Shown: positions 7,703-16,282, counted from the first letter of the stretch. The stretch is 34,751 nucleotides of DNA from JANRKB01 sp033763695 (GCA_033763695.1 JANRKB010000046.1:1-34751); one strand, 5' to 3'. Numbers and translations are program-made. Notes: a model not told the origin generated them from the sequence alone.

Positions 7703-9373
7703 ATGCGTCTGCCGTGGTTGTTCGTTCTCGTCCCGTTCCTCGCGCTTGCGTCGAGCGTCACCGCTCAATCCACCCAGGGCCTCGCCCCGCGCCAGGACGT
7801 CACCTTCCAGATCACCCAGACCACGACCTTCGGCAACTCCGTCTTCGTCGTCGGTGACTTGCCCGAACTGGGTTCCAACTCCACGGCCAACGCCGTCAAG
7901 CTTTCCCCCGCCGCCTATCCGACGTGGCGAGCCACCATCTCGCTCCCCACAGGGCGCAACTACTCCTATCGCTACATCGTCCGCGCCGACGGCACCGGCC
8001 AGCAGAACTCCGCCGCCACCAACGTCAGCGGCTCCATCACCGCCTCCACAACAAATCAAACTCGCCCCACGATCAGCAAGGCACTCTGGCTCACCTGGGA
8101 TATCGATAAGCCCGTGCTTTGGTGGCGTTCCGCCTCTCCCACCAGCGGCGGCGCGTTCGTCAGTCGCCCCATGCAGTACTACGGCCCCGCCGTCGCCGGC
8201 CGCCCCAGTGACAAGCAGTGGTTCACGTGGGGCTTCCACATCGGCGGCGAAGCCTTCGATTTCTACTTCACCGACAAGAACGGCAACGCCCGCTACCCCG
8301 CCAGCGGCTACTACTCCACCAACATGGACGGCGTGTTCGTGCAGGAAGGCCAGTTGTATTCCTACGTCCCCGCGACAGGCGTCACCGCTGCGCGACGCGA
8401 CTACAACCCCAGCAATCCGCCGACGCTCTATTCGCCGCAGCTCAACCAGACGCGTGCGTATCGCGTCTTTCTGCCCCGCGGCTATGACCAGAACACCACG
8501 CGTCGCTACCCCGTAATCTACTTCCATGACGGCCAGAACATCTTCGACCAAGGCACGTTCGGCACATGGAACGCCGCGACCACGCTGAGCAACTTGCAGG
8601 CGACGGGCCAGATGCAGGAAGTGATCGCCGTCGGCCTGGACAACATCGGCGACACGCGCCGCTCAGACTATTCGCCGCCCGGCGACAACTTCGGGCGCGC
8701 CGACCAGTACTTCAACTACATCGTCAATACCGTCAAGCCCGTGATCGACGCGAACTATCGCACGCTTCCGGATGCCGCCAACACATCGAGCATCGGCAGC
8801 AGCATGGGTGGCATCGTCTCGCTCTACGCGGGCTACGACTGGAGCAGCACCTTCCGCCGCGTCGGCTGCTTCAGCACCGCGTGGTGGCTCATCCCCAACT
8901 ACACGAACTACATCAAGACGCAGCCCGCCCGCCCCAACCTCCGCATCTACATGGACTGCGGCGACTCGGGCTCCACCAGCGGAGGCAACAACGCCGACGG
9001 CTACTGGGATTCCTACGGCGTGCGCGACAACTTCATCCAAGACACATCCCCCAAGTACACCCTCGAAGGCTCGATGCGCTACGTCATCGGCTTTGGCCAG
9101 AACCACAACGAGACCGCCTGGGCCGCACGCCTGCCCGGAGCACTCACGTTCCTCTTTCCCAGCCAGGGCGAGCCGAATCAACTATTGCGCACAATGTTCA
9201 GCCCCAACTGGGATGTCAACGCTGACGGCAGGGTGGACATCGAAGACCTCTACAAGCAAAACCAGTCTCCCGCCGACCTGAACTTCGACGGCGTCATCAA
9301 CGCCGCGGACACCAGCGTGCTCGAGGGATTCCTGCGGCGGAACGAACGACGCGAAGACATGCCGACGCGATAA
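7703..9373 (+). CDS. Secreted esterase with CBM20 starch-binding and dockerin-like domains
   Basis: The 556-residue product starts with a signal peptide (about 1-22, cleavage near VTA/QS). Residues about 30-115 look like a CBM20 starch-binding domain (VTFQITQTTTFGNSVFVVGD and GRNYSYRYIVR). From about residue 245 there is an esterase-D/Fes-type alpha/beta hydrolase domain: RVFLPRGYD, YPVIYFHDGQNIFDQ, and the nucleophile elbow GSSMG with Ser367. A His lies in FGQNHNETAW. The last 55 residues hold two calcium-loop motifs, DVNADGRVDIEDLY and DLNFDGVINAADTSVL, typical of a dockerin-type I pair. I infer an extracellular carbohydrate esterase held in a complex or on the surface. AGGGGGA is five bases before the ATG. 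Frames running back through the heptamer array are artefacts. Confidence 0.88.
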   Translation: MRLPWLFVLVPFLALASSVTAQSTQGLAPRQDVTFQITQTTTFGNSVFVVGDLPELGSNSTANAVKLSPAAYPTWRATISLPTGRNYSYRYIVRADGTGQQNSAATNVSGSITASTTNQTRPTISKALWLTWDIDKPVLWWRSASPTSGGAFVSRPMQYYGPAVAGRPSDKQWFTWGFHIGGEAFDFYFTDKNGNARYPASGYYSTNMDGVFVQEGQLYSYVPATGVTAARRDYNPSNPPTLYSPQLNQTRAYRVFLPRGYDQNTTRRYPVIYFHDGQNIFDQGTFGTWNAATTLSNLQATGQMQEVIAVGLDNIGDTRRSDYSPPGDNFGRADQYFNYIVNTVKPVIDANYRTLPDAANTSSIGSSMGGIVSLYAGYDWSSTFRRVGCFSTAWWLIPNYTNYIKTQPARPNLRIYMDCGDSGSTSGGNNADGYWDSYGVRDNFIQDTSPKYTLEGSMRYVIGFGQNHNETAWAARLPGALTFLFPSQGEPNQLLRTMFSPNWDVNADGRVDIEDLYKQNQSPADLNFDGVINAADTSVLEGFLRRNERREDMPTR

Positions 9374-9449
9374 CTCGTGCGTCGAATCTCTCTATGACTC
9401 GCGCAAGCTCGCGGCAGATCCGGTCGCCCATCCTCGATACGCTCTCGCC

Positions 9450-10145
9450 ATGAAGCAGCCCGACGCGGCATTGATCACCGGCGCAGGCTCTGGCATCGGC
9501 CGCGCGATCGCTCTCGCACTCGCCGCCGAGGGTTACGCCCTCGCGCTGGTTGGACGCCGCGCCGACGCGCTCGAAGAGACACGCCGACTCTGCGGCGTGC
9601 ATGCGCTGTGCATCGCGGCCGACGTCACCGCACCCGGCGCGGTGCGCCGCTGTGTCTCTGAGGTCGCGTCAGCGCTCGGGGGCCTGCATGTACTCGTGAA
9701 CAACGCTGGCTTTGCGGTCAATGCGCCGATCGCGGGCCACGACGAGCAGAACCTGCGCGCGATGTTCGACATCAACAGCCTTGCGCCCGCGATCGCCACC
9801 AGTGCCGCGTGGCCGGTGTTCGAACGACAGCGGCGCGGCTGCATCATCAACATCAGTTCGATGGCGGCGCTTGATCCGTTCCCCGGCTTCTTTGGCTACG
9901 CCGCAAGCAAAGCCGCGGTGAACATGCTCACGCGCATCGCCGCCGACGAAGGGCGAGCGATCGGCGTGCGCGCGTTTGCACTCTGCCCCGGAGCGATCGA
10001 AACGCCCATGCTCCGCGGCTTGTTCTCACGCGAGCAAGTGCCCGCCGACGTCGCGCTCGCGCCCGAGGCTGTCGCACGTGTTGTCTGTGCATGCCTCCGC
10101 GGCGTACACGACGCAGAGAACGGCCAGGCTGTGCTGGTGCGCTGA
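9450..10145 (+). CDS. SDR-family NAD(P)-dependent oxidoreductase
   Basis: This 231-residue classical short-chain dehydrogenase has the cofactor motif TGAGSGIG near residues 10-17. It also has NNAG in LHVLVNNAGFAV, the catalytic Ser region IINISSMAAL, the active-site YAASK and the LCPGAIETPML loop after it. These are all the elements of an active Rossmann-fold oxidoreductase. An Arg-Arg pair after the second strand (LVGRRAD) suggests NADP(H) preference. The substrate cannot be inferred; the sequence resembles 3-ketoacyl-ACP reductase-like enzymes. It is cytosolic. The upstream gap to the esterase is 76 bases, and no strong ribosome binding site is seen. Confidence 0.88.
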   Translation: MKQPDAALITGAGSGIGRAIALALAAEGYALALVGRRADALEETRRLCGVHALCIAADVTAPGAVRRCVSEVASALGGLHVLVNNAGFAVNAPIAGHDEQNLRAMFDINSLAPAIATSAAWPVFERQRRGCIINISSMAALDPFPGFFGYAASKAAVNMLTRIAADEGRAIGVRAFALCPGAIETPMLRGLFSREQVPADVALAPEAVARVVCACLRGVHDAENGQAVLVR

Positions 10146-10152
10146 CCCCTCG

Positions 10153-10188
10153 CTCACGCCGGACGCCGTGCTCACGCCGGACGCCGTG
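10153..10188. repeat. Perfect 18-base tandem duplication
   Basis: The 18-base unit CTCACGCCGGACGCCGTG occurs twice head to tail (10153-10170 and 10171-10188). It covers the stop codon of the minus-strand PilZ-like gene; each copy contains the same TGA on that strand. Confidence 0.95.
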
Positions 10189-10603
10189 TGCCCGCCGCGC
10201 GCTCGCGGCTCATCGCCCACTCGCGCACCGGCGCGTGCCCATCCATCGACATCAGGTCGATGTCGACGCGATAGAGCCCGTCAGAGTCATAGACGCACGA
10301 ATACACGCGCCCGATCAACGGCACCGGTCGGTCATCGATCAGGTGCACCGCGAGCCCGACGAGCCGCCCCGGATACACGAGTTTGCGGCTGGCGATCACG
10401 ATATTGGCGCGGCTCAGTTCGCGTCCCTTCGCGTTCGACACCGGGCCCGGGCGGCCACGCTCGTCGATCTCCGCCATGTCCATCTCCGCGAGGAAGCGCA
10501 TGCCCGTCGGACGCGGCTTTTCGTTCGCGGGACGCGCACCCGGACGCAGCGTGTCCTCTTCCGTCCCGCCAAATGATGTGTCGCGACTGTCGAGCACGCT
10601 CAT
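10172..10603 (-). CDS. PilZ-like domain protein
   Basis: This 143-residue soluble protein starts at ATG 10603, with a strong GGAGG five bases upstream. Residues about 35-120 resemble a PilZ beta barrel: RPTGMRFLAEM, then GRELSRANIVIASRKLVYPG, then VPLIGRVYSCVYDSDGLYRVDID. Functional PilZ domains bind cyclic di-GMP through an RxxxR motif and a (D/N)xSxxG motif. Here the first is only approximate. The second reads ELSRAN, with the acidic residue changed to Glu and the Gly lost, so ligand binding is doubtful. It may instead be a partner-binding PilZ homologue. The gene converges with the SDR gene, and its stop lies inside an 18-base tandem duplication. Confidence 0.55.
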   Translation of the reverse strand: MSVLDSRDTSFGGTEEDTLRPGARPANEKPRPTGMRFLAEMDMAEIDERGRPGPVSNAKGRELSRANIVIASRKLVYPGRLVGLAVHLIDDRPVPLIGRVYSCVYDSDGLYRVDIDLMSMDGHAPVREWAMSRERAAGTRRPA

Positions 10604-10804
10604 GCCCACCTCCTCTTGCAGAACCGGCATTCGTCATCGGTTCATCGGTCGCTTGCGCGAGGGAACGCCGCGGGTTTGGCACGCCAGAGCGTCGATTCCG
10701 GTGGGTATGCCTCGCAAACCGCGGCGCGATCGCTACAGACGGCGTCGCACCAAACGTCCGGAAATCTGCGCCGCTGTGGCCTCGCGCGGACGCTAAAGTC
10801 GGGC

Positions 10805-11740
10805 GTGCCTGAACTGCATGTCGCCATCGCCGCGCACGAGCCCGACCCGCTCCGCCTGACGCTGCTGGGCATCGCCAAGCAGACTCTGCGGCCCGCGACA
10901 GTCATCGTCTCTGCGGACAACGACGATCCCGCGGTCTTGCAGGAAGTGTGCGAAGCCTCCGCCGCCTACAAGCGCGACATCATTCTTGTCCAGCGCAAGC
11001 ACCAGGGCGGCGCGCGGGTCGCCCAAGTCCGCAACAACGCGGTGCGTGCGCTGCTCATGCTCGGCGCAACCGGCAACGATCGCGTCATTGGTCTCGACGG
11101 CGATTGCGTTCCCGTCCCGCTGCTGTGCGAGATGCACGAGCGCACCGGGCGACGCGGCGAGGTGGTCCTCGGCTCGCGGATCGATCTCAGCGACGAACAA
11201 ACCGCCGCGTTCAGTCCCTCGCGTCTTCGGGCCGGCGTTGAACCCGTCGAACTCATGCCGGATCAGATCGCCATGCTGCGCCGACGCCAGCGCCGCTACT
11301 CGTGGTACGCGCGTCTGCGTCCGCTGGGCTTCGTCAAGCCTCACAAGCCCAAACTCAGCGACAGCAACTACTCATTGCGTCTCGACGACTTCCTGCGTGT
11401 GAACGGCTTCGACGAAGAAACCTCCGCGGGCAGTCGCGACGGCGATGACTTTGGTCGTCGCGTCTACGCCGCCGGTATTCCGCCCGGAATCGCCGTCATG
11501 TCCGCGCGTGCGTACCACCTCTATCACCCGTCGCGTGACCCGCTCCCGCGATCCGGGACGAACTCCGGCGTGTTCTCCGCCGTGAGCCTGCGATTGCCTT
11601 GGCGCTGCGTGCGCGGCCTCGACCAACCCGTCGAGCAGCCGACGCCGCTGCTGCGTGTCTGTCGTGGCGGCGGCGTGGTGCATGAGCGTGAGGTGCTGAA
11701 CCCCGAAACTCAGCCGCCGACAGCGAGCGTGACGCGATGA
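10805..11740 (+). CDS. Family 2 glycosyltransferase
   Basis: The 311-residue product has a GT-A nucleotide-sugar-binding fold. The first strand is LHVAIAAHE, followed by LRLTLLGIAKQTLRPATVIV. The metal-binding motif is DGD in RVIGLDGDCVPVP. A later acceptor-side segment is KLSDSNYSLRLDDFLRVNGF with an acidic SRDGDDFGRRV, as in galactosyltransferase-like GT2 members. It has no membrane segments, so it is probably a cytosolic or peripheral enzyme. I chose the GTG at 10805 because the fold begins immediately after it; the open frame reaches back to 10616 without domain character. The 3' end overlaps the convergent ThpR gene by 31 bases. Donor and acceptor are unknown. Confidence 0.8.
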   Translation: MPELHVAIAAHEPDPLRLTLLGIAKQTLRPATVIVSADNDDPAVLQEVCEASAAYKRDIILVQRKHQGGARVAQVRNNAVRALLMLGATGNDRVIGLDGDCVPVPLLCEMHERTGRRGEVVLGSRIDLSDEQTAAFSPSRLRAGVEPVELMPDQIAMLRRRQRRYSWYARLRPLGFVKPHKPKLSDSNYSLRLDDFLRVNGFDEETSAGSRDGDDFGRRVYAAGIPPGIAVMSARAYHLYHPSRDPLPRSGTNSGVFSAVSLRLPWRCVRGLDQPVEQPTPLLRVCRGGGVVHEREVLNPETQPPTASVTR

Positions 11741-12249
11741 ATCGTCTCGTGTGATGCGCCGCTTGGCGAGAGTACGCTCCGCACCAGTTCAACCTGCGTC
11801 GGCGTGAATGCGACGCGCTCGATCGGGCGTGCCACGCGCGGCCCGCCGGTCGTCGGGTACCGGCGCAGCGTGAGATGTGGCTCAAATCGATCGGGCTTGC
11901 GCCCCGGTCGCGCCAGCCGCGTCGTCAGCCGCCGATGAAGTTCCAGCACCGTCGGATGCGGCTCGACGCGTGCCGCGATGAGCCGCGCCGTCTGCCCCGC
12001 GGGAAGCGCGACAAGCTCAGGACACACGCACTCGGGAGCGTGCAGCCCCGACGCCGCACGCGAGATCGACTCAATCACCTCAGGCAGTTCGCGCGTCGCA
12101 CGATCTCCGATGAAGTGCAGCGTCAGATGAATCTGCTCCGGCGGCGTGTCACGCCCCGGCGCCACGTCCTGCGGCGGAAGCGACGCAAGCAGTGCCGCCG
12201 CGACCTCCGACGGTGGATAGAGCGCCACAAAGAGTCGAAGCACGGCCAT
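11710..12249 (-). CDS. thpR: RNA 2',3'-cyclic phosphodiesterase (2'-5' RNA ligase family)
   Basis: This 179-residue member of the 2H phosphoesterase superfamily has both catalytic motifs: HLTLHFIG near residue 43 and HLTLRRY in the second half. It starts MAVLRLFVALYPP, the usual first strand of ThpR. The family opens 2',3'-cyclic phosphates on RNA to 2'-phosphomonoesters and shows 2'-5' ligase activity in vitro. I chose the ATG at 12249; a TTG at 12264 is possible. The gene follows the UDP-glucuronate decarboxylase by 35 bases on the same strand, so it could be the last gene of that transcription unit. Its end overlaps the convergent glycosyltransferase by 31 bases. Confidence 0.85.
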   Translation of the reverse strand: MAVLRLFVALYPPSEVAAALLASLPPQDVAPGRDTPPEQIHLTLHFIGDRATRELPEVIESISRAASGLHAPECVCPELVALPAGQTARLIAARVEPHPTVLELHRRLTTRLARPGRKPDRFEPHLTLRRYPTTGGPRVARPIERVAFTPTQVELVRSVLSPSGASHETIHRVTLAVGG

Positions 12250-12284
12250 GGAGCGTTGCCACAATCACGCGGACGCGCCGGAAC

Positions 12285-13256
12285 TCAGTAGTTCGGCGTC
12301 GGTGCGCGGAAGTCCGCAAGGTTGATCGATTGGAAGTACGCGATCGTCTTCTTCAGCCCGTCTTCAAGCGCGATCGTCGGTTCCCAGCTCAGATGCGTGC
12401 GAGCCAGCGTGATGTCCGGCTGCCGCTGCGTCGGATCATCCTGCGGCAGCGGCTTGCTGATGATCGTGCTACGCGAGCCGCACAAGCGGATGATCGCCTC
12501 CGCGAGCTGCCGCACCGTGCACTCTGTGGGATTGCCGATGTTGCACGGGCCGACGAACGAGTCGGGCGCGCTCATCATCGCCATCAGGCCGCGGATCAGA
12601 TCATCGACGTAGCAGAACGAGCGTGTCTGCGAGCCGTCGCCAAAGAGCGTGATGTCCTCGTTCCGCAGAGCCTGTCGGATGAAGTTGGAGACCACGCGTC
12701 CGTCAAACGGGTGCATGCGCGGGCCGTACGTGTTGAAGATACGCACCACGCGGATGTTCACGCGATTGCTGCGGTGGTAGTCAAAGAACAGCGTCTCGGC
12801 GGCACGCTTGCCCTCGTCGTAACACGCCCGCGGGCCGATGGGATTGACATTCCCGCGATACGTCTCGGGCTGCGGATGAATCTCCGGATCGCCGTACACC
12901 TCGCTCGTCGACGCCTGCAGCACCTTCGCGCGGCAGCGCTTCGCAAGCCCCAGCACGTTGATCGCGCCCATGACGCTCGTCTTCATCGTCTTGATCGGGT
13001 TGTACTGATAGTGCCCCGGCGCGGCAGGGCACGCGAGGTTGTAGATCTCGTCCACTTCCAAAAACAGCGGATGCGTCACATCGTGCCGCACCAGCTCGAA
13101 GTTGGGCCTGCCCAGCAGGTGGGCGACGTTCGACTTCTGGCTCGTGAAGAAGTTGTCTACGCAAATGACATCGTGCCCGGCCTCCACGAGGCGGTCACAC
13201 AGGTGCGAACCCAGAAAGCCGGCGCCGCCGGTCACGAGAATGCGTCGATTGCTCAT
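12285..13256 (-). CDS. uxs: UDP-glucuronate decarboxylase (UDP-xylose synthase)
   Basis: This 323-residue extended SDR has the NAD motif GGAGFLG at about residues 10-16. It also has the family-specific strings VDNFFTSQK, YNLACPAAPGHYQ, TSEVYGDPEIHPQPE, the active-site CYDEGKR and IFNTYGPRM. These are characteristic of UXS, which oxidises, decarboxylates and reduces UDP-glucuronate to UDP-xylose in the cytosol. UDP-xylose would feed a pentose into a surface glycan. The gene sits 18 bases after the GT87 gene in a minus-strand run of glycan genes, which fits that role. Length is normal and all key residues seem present. Confidence 0.93.
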   Translation of the reverse strand: MSNRRILVTGGAGFLGSHLCDRLVEAGHDVICVDNFFTSQKSNVAHLLGRPNFELVRHDVTHPLFLEVDEIYNLACPAAPGHYQYNPIKTMKTSVMGAINVLGLAKRCRAKVLQASTSEVYGDPEIHPQPETYRGNVNPIGPRACYDEGKRAAETLFFDYHRSNRVNIRVVRIFNTYGPRMHPFDGRVVSNFIRQALRNEDITLFGDGSQTRSFCYVDDLIRGLMAMMSAPDSFVGPCNIGNPTECTVRQLAEAIIRLCGSRSTIISKPLPQDDPTQRQPDITLARTHLSWEPTIALEDGLKKTIAYFQSINLADFRAPTPNY

Positions 13257-13274
13257 CGCGGCGATGGTAGGTGC

Positions 13275-14426
13275 TCAGGCGACCGGCGCATCGGCCACCA
13301 CGCGGGGACGCCAGTCAAACACGGCCACCGTCAGCCAGAGCAGAAACGCCAGCCCCGCGATCGGGCGCAGGAAGGTATTGACGCCTCCCGTGAACGTCTG
13401 GCTCGCGTCGATCAGCACCGCAATCACAAGCAGCAAGCCCGCCGCCCGCCAACGCTGGTCCAGCAGCTGCGTACACAGGAACAGCACCACAGGTCCGATC
13501 GCCAGCGACCACGTGAGCCCCTCGGTCCGCGGGTTGAACAGGCAGATGTAGACCGCCGCAAACGTGAGCACCGCGAGCGAACCCAGCGGATCTCCCCAGC
13601 GCTGCCGCGCCACCCACGCCACTCCCAGCGTTCCAAGCGCGGCGACGCCGCGCACCAGGGTCATGATCGCGTCGGGAACATCAATGTTCATCGCCCGAAG
13701 CAAACCGGTGATGTCCTGCCAGCGTCCGTCGTCCGGGCTGGCCGCCGAACGCATCTTCAGCATGCACAGCCGATATTGCTCGAGCGCATACCCCGCATCA
13801 CCCTTGAGCAGTGGGAGCGCTGCCAGCGCACCAAGCCCCAGCAGCAGCCGCCACCACAGACGTGGGTAGAGCGCACCAACCAGCAGCAGCGGCACGACGG
13901 CCAGCGGCTTGAGCCCGACAAGCAGCACCAGTCCAAGCGTCGCGCGATTCCAGTGCCGCGCCACCAGGTCGACCGCAACGTGCAGCATCAGCCCCGCCAT
14001 GGGAAGGTTTGCCTGACCGTTCTGGGCATTGCCCCACAGAATCGGCAGCGAGAGCGCCGTCCCGATCAAGAACACAGGGACGACATCCGCAGGACGCACA
14101 AGTCGCGACGCCCGCCACAGACCCGTCGCAAAGACGCCAATCGCGACCAGCCGCCACGCCACTTCGCCCACAGCCTTGGGCCCGAGCGTAAACGGCGTGT
14201 ACATGATCGCGGCCTGCGGGAAGTAGAGGAATCCGTCCTTGTCCTCAACGTCGCCGTACATCGGCTCGCCCGCCCAATACGCCGCCGCCGCGGTGCGATA
14301 GTTGGGCGTCACCGTCCGCTTGTCGGGGTTTCGTGCGACGCCGATGCTGATGACAATCGCAACCACCAGCCAAATCAGCCACGCGGCCCGCGACAGCAAC
14401 TGGATTCTGCCCGCATCTGGCTTCAC
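13275..14426 (-). CDS. Family 87 glycosyltransferase-like integral membrane protein (DUF2029)
   Basis: The 383-residue product has about ten hydrophobic segments. Between the first two lies an extracytoplasmic-type loop (TVTPNYRTAAAAYWAGEPMY, then FLYFPQAAIMYTPF), as in GT87 polyprenyl-phosphate-mannose-dependent transferases. Later landmarks are WGNAQNGQANLPMAGL, ATLGLVLLVGLKPLAVVPLL and FNPRTEGLTWSL. Such proteins use a lipid-linked sugar on the outer face of the membrane. The GTG at 14426 overlaps the deacetylase stop as GTGA, with GGGAG upstream, so translation is coupled. The open frame reaching back to 14504 is the deacetylase coding strand in another phase and I reject it. Confidence 0.82.
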   Translation of the reverse strand: MKPDAGRIQLLSRAAWLIWLVVAIVISIGVARNPDKRTVTPNYRTAAAAYWAGEPMYGDVEDKDGFLYFPQAAIMYTPFTLGPKAVGEVAWRLVAIGVFATGLWRASRLVRPADVVPVFLIGTALSLPILWGNAQNGQANLPMAGLMLHVAVDLVARHWNRATLGLVLLVGLKPLAVVPLLLVGALYPRLWWRLLLGLGALAALPLLKGDAGYALEQYRLCMLKMRSAASPDDGRWQDITGLLRAMNIDVPDAIMTLVRGVAALGTLGVAWVARQRWGDPLGSLAVLTFAAVYICLFNPRTEGLTWSLAIGPVVLFLCTQLLDQRWRAAGLLLVIAVLIDASQTFTGGVNTFLRPIAGLAFLLWLTVAVFDWRPRVVADAPVA

Positions 14427-15253
14427 GCGCTCGCTCCCGCCGCCGCCCGGGTGCGCTCCGCGATCGTGTTCATCGTGATCAGTTCTGCTCGCTTCATCAG
14501 CCACTGAAGATACTCGAAGAGACGATCACGCATCGCCGTGCCGTCAGGCCGCCTGATGAACCCCGGCACCGCAAAGCGATCGAGCGCGGCAAACTCCCAC
14601 GGGTGAAAGTACAAGTTCGTCTCGCCGTCCCACGCCAGCGCCCACCGCGTCGCCAGCCGCGAACACGCCACCGGCGCGTTCTTAAACGCCAGCCAAAACA
14701 GCGGCCAACGCACCAGCGGCGACGTCCCCGCGGGGATCTGCACCAGCCCCTCGCGCACATACGGCCGACGCGGAGCGAAGAACTTGTTGTACCGACCCGG
14801 CAGCCAGATCGGATTCTCACTCGCGTTGTACGTGTATCCGGCGTTCCGAATCGCGTTGGTATCCACAGGTGCCATGCGTGCCATGCGAAAGCCAGCAACG
14901 CGAACCCCGCCGATCGATTCAAGCAACTCGCGCGACGCGAGCAGATCGGCCGGCTCAAAGCCCGAGTGGTTCATCCCGTGCGACGCCAGCTCGTGACGCG
15001 TGACGATCCGCGCGATCAGGTCCGGTCGCCGCCGCGCAAACGCACCGGTGCAAAAAAATGTCGCAGTCGCGCCGAGTGCGTCGAGCATGTCGAGCACGAC
15101 AACCAGACCCTCGGCACCAACGCGATATTGCTCGGCCTCGTCGATCGCGACGCCGTACTCCAGCGGGAGATCAAACTCCTCGACATCAAAGGAAAGCGCG
15201 ACGGCTGCGGGCACAAGAAACCGTAGGGGTGTCAGCGGTATCGGCCCAGCCAC
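14423..15253 (-). CDS. Polysaccharide deacetylase family protein
   Basis: The 276-residue product has a NodB-type deacetylase fold. The metal and catalytic Asp motif is LSFDVEEFD near residues 20-28. TATFFCTGAFARRRPDLIARI and the His-bearing ELASHGMNHSGF follow, and GFRMARMAP takes the place of the usual Arg motif. Later, TNLYFHPWEFAALD contains the C-terminal His-Pro. It lacks a convincing signal peptide, so it probably acts in the cytosol on lipid-linked or nucleotide-linked acetamido sugars. The GTG at 15253 overlaps the upstream glycosyltransferase by 22 bases. A GTG at 15214 would remove that overlap and still keep the fold. The stop overlaps the GT87 start. Confidence 0.85.
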   Translation of the reverse strand: MAGPIPLTPLRFLVPAAVALSFDVEEFDLPLEYGVAIDEAEQYRVGAEGLVVVLDMLDALGATATFFCTGAFARRRPDLIARIVTRHELASHGMNHSGFEPADLLASRELLESIGGVRVAGFRMARMAPVDTNAIRNAGYTYNASENPIWLPGRYNKFFAPRRPYVREGLVQIPAGTSPLVRWPLFWLAFKNAPVACSRLATRWALAWDGETNLYFHPWEFAALDRFAVPGFIRRPDGTAMRDRLFEYLQWLMKRAELITMNTIAERTRAAAGASA

Positions 15254-16065
15254 GCATTGAGCCGGATAATCGCGACGCCACGCAGCATCCGCAGCGGGTC
15301 ACGGATCAGGTCGACCTTGGTGGCCTTGGCGGCATGATCCTCGCTGACGCGCGCCGGAATCTGCGCGATCTTCAGCCCCATCCGCCGCGTGAGAAACACG
15401 AGTTCAACATCGAACGAGAAGTCCGTCAGACGCTGCCGCGCAAACACCCGCTCCGCGGCCTGCCGGCGGAAGCCTTTGAGCCCCGCCTGCGTGTCGCGGT
15501 AGGGGAGCCAAAGTGCCAGCCGCGCCAGTTTGTTGAAGCCCCAACCCAGCACGCGCCGCGCAAGTTTCACGTTCCGCTCATCGCGATGCACCAGACTGCG
15601 CGACCCGATCACCACGTCCGCGACACGCAGCGCCGTCTCCAACTGCGGCACATGATCGAGCGAGTACGCCAGGTCGCCATCCGTGAAGCAGATCAGCGGC
15701 ACGCGCCCTTCGCGCGCGATCGCCAACGCCGCGTCACGCACCACGCTCGCCTTGCCGCGATTCCGGATGCTGCGACGCACGACGATGTTCGCCAACCCGG
15801 CAACGCTGATCGCGGCTTCGATCCGCTCCGCCGTTCCGTCCGTCGACCCATCGTCGACAAACACGAACTCAACACCCTCGTCCGCACGCGCCGCCGCCAG
15901 CACGGCATCCAGCGTGCGTCCGATCACCCGCGACTCGTTGTACACCGGCAGAATGACCGCCACGCGAGTGGCCGTACGCACGCCTTCAACGACACGCTCG
16001 CCGCCCGCGGGCGCGGTCCGAGTGACCGACTCGGGACGAGAGATGTCAGAGGTCGTCATCGTCAT
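15232..16065 (-). CDS. Family 2 glycosyltransferase, dolichyl-phosphate mannose synthase-like
   Basis: This 277-residue GT-A enzyme has VAVILPVYNESRVIGRTLD, FVFVDDGSTDGTAER, NRGKASVVRDAAL and the metal site CFTDGDLAYS. VIGSRSLVHRDERN and RDTQAGLKGFRR follow. These match polyprenyl-phosphate sugar synthases, which charge a lipid carrier on the cytosolic face. That would supply the donor for the GT87 protein encoded two genes downstream. I chose the ATG at 16065, because the longer frame to 16245 runs into tRNA-Val. No transmembrane helices are evident. It heads the minus-strand glycan operon, with about 143 bases between it and the tRNA. Confidence 0.87.
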   Translation of the reverse strand: MTMTTSDISRPESVTRTAPAGGERVVEGVRTATRVAVILPVYNESRVIGRTLDAVLAAARADEGVEFVFVDDGSTDGTAERIEAAISVAGLANIVVRRSIRNRGKASVVRDAALAIAREGRVPLICFTDGDLAYSLDHVPQLETALRVADVVIGSRSLVHRDERNVKLARRVLGWGFNKLARLALWLPYRDTQAGLKGFRRQAAERVFARQRLTDFSFDVELVFLTRRMGLKIAQIPARVSEDHAAKATKVDLIRDPLRMLRGVAIIRLNAWLGRYR

Positions 16066-16208
16066 ATGGACCGACGGATGTACCGCTGAGGCGACGTTTG
16101 GTTGAAGCAGGACGGCCGAACGCGGCAAATGAGGCGGCCGAATCCAAGAACCCGGCCCCGTGCGGCCGTCGTCAGGCGACCATGCCACGCGAGGAAGGAG
16201 AGGAAAAG

Positions 16209-16282
16209 TGGGCGATACTGGACTCGAACCAGTGACCTCTTCCATGTCAAGGAAGCGCGCTAGCCAACTGCGCTAATCGCCC
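16209..16282 (-). tRNA. tRNA-Val (anticodon GAC)
   Basis: Acceptor arms GGGCGAT and ATCGCCC pair fully, with discriminator A. The anticodon stem CTTCC/GGAAG encloses loop TTGACAT, giving GAC. The T arm has GGTTCGAGTCC. CCA is not encoded. The 3' side is followed by CTTTTCC, with no hairpin, so it may be co-transcribed with the glycan operon. Confidence 0.96.

Noticed and set aside
12192..14507. 771-residue plus-strand open frame opposite the UXS and GT87 genes
   Set aside because: It is Arg/His/Gln-rich antisense of two clear genes and has no ribosome binding site or domain; the codon bias keeps such frames open.
16066..16245. N-terminal 60 residues extending the GT2 gene to 16245
   Set aside because: The extension runs through tRNA-Val; the ATG at 16065 precedes the fold directly.
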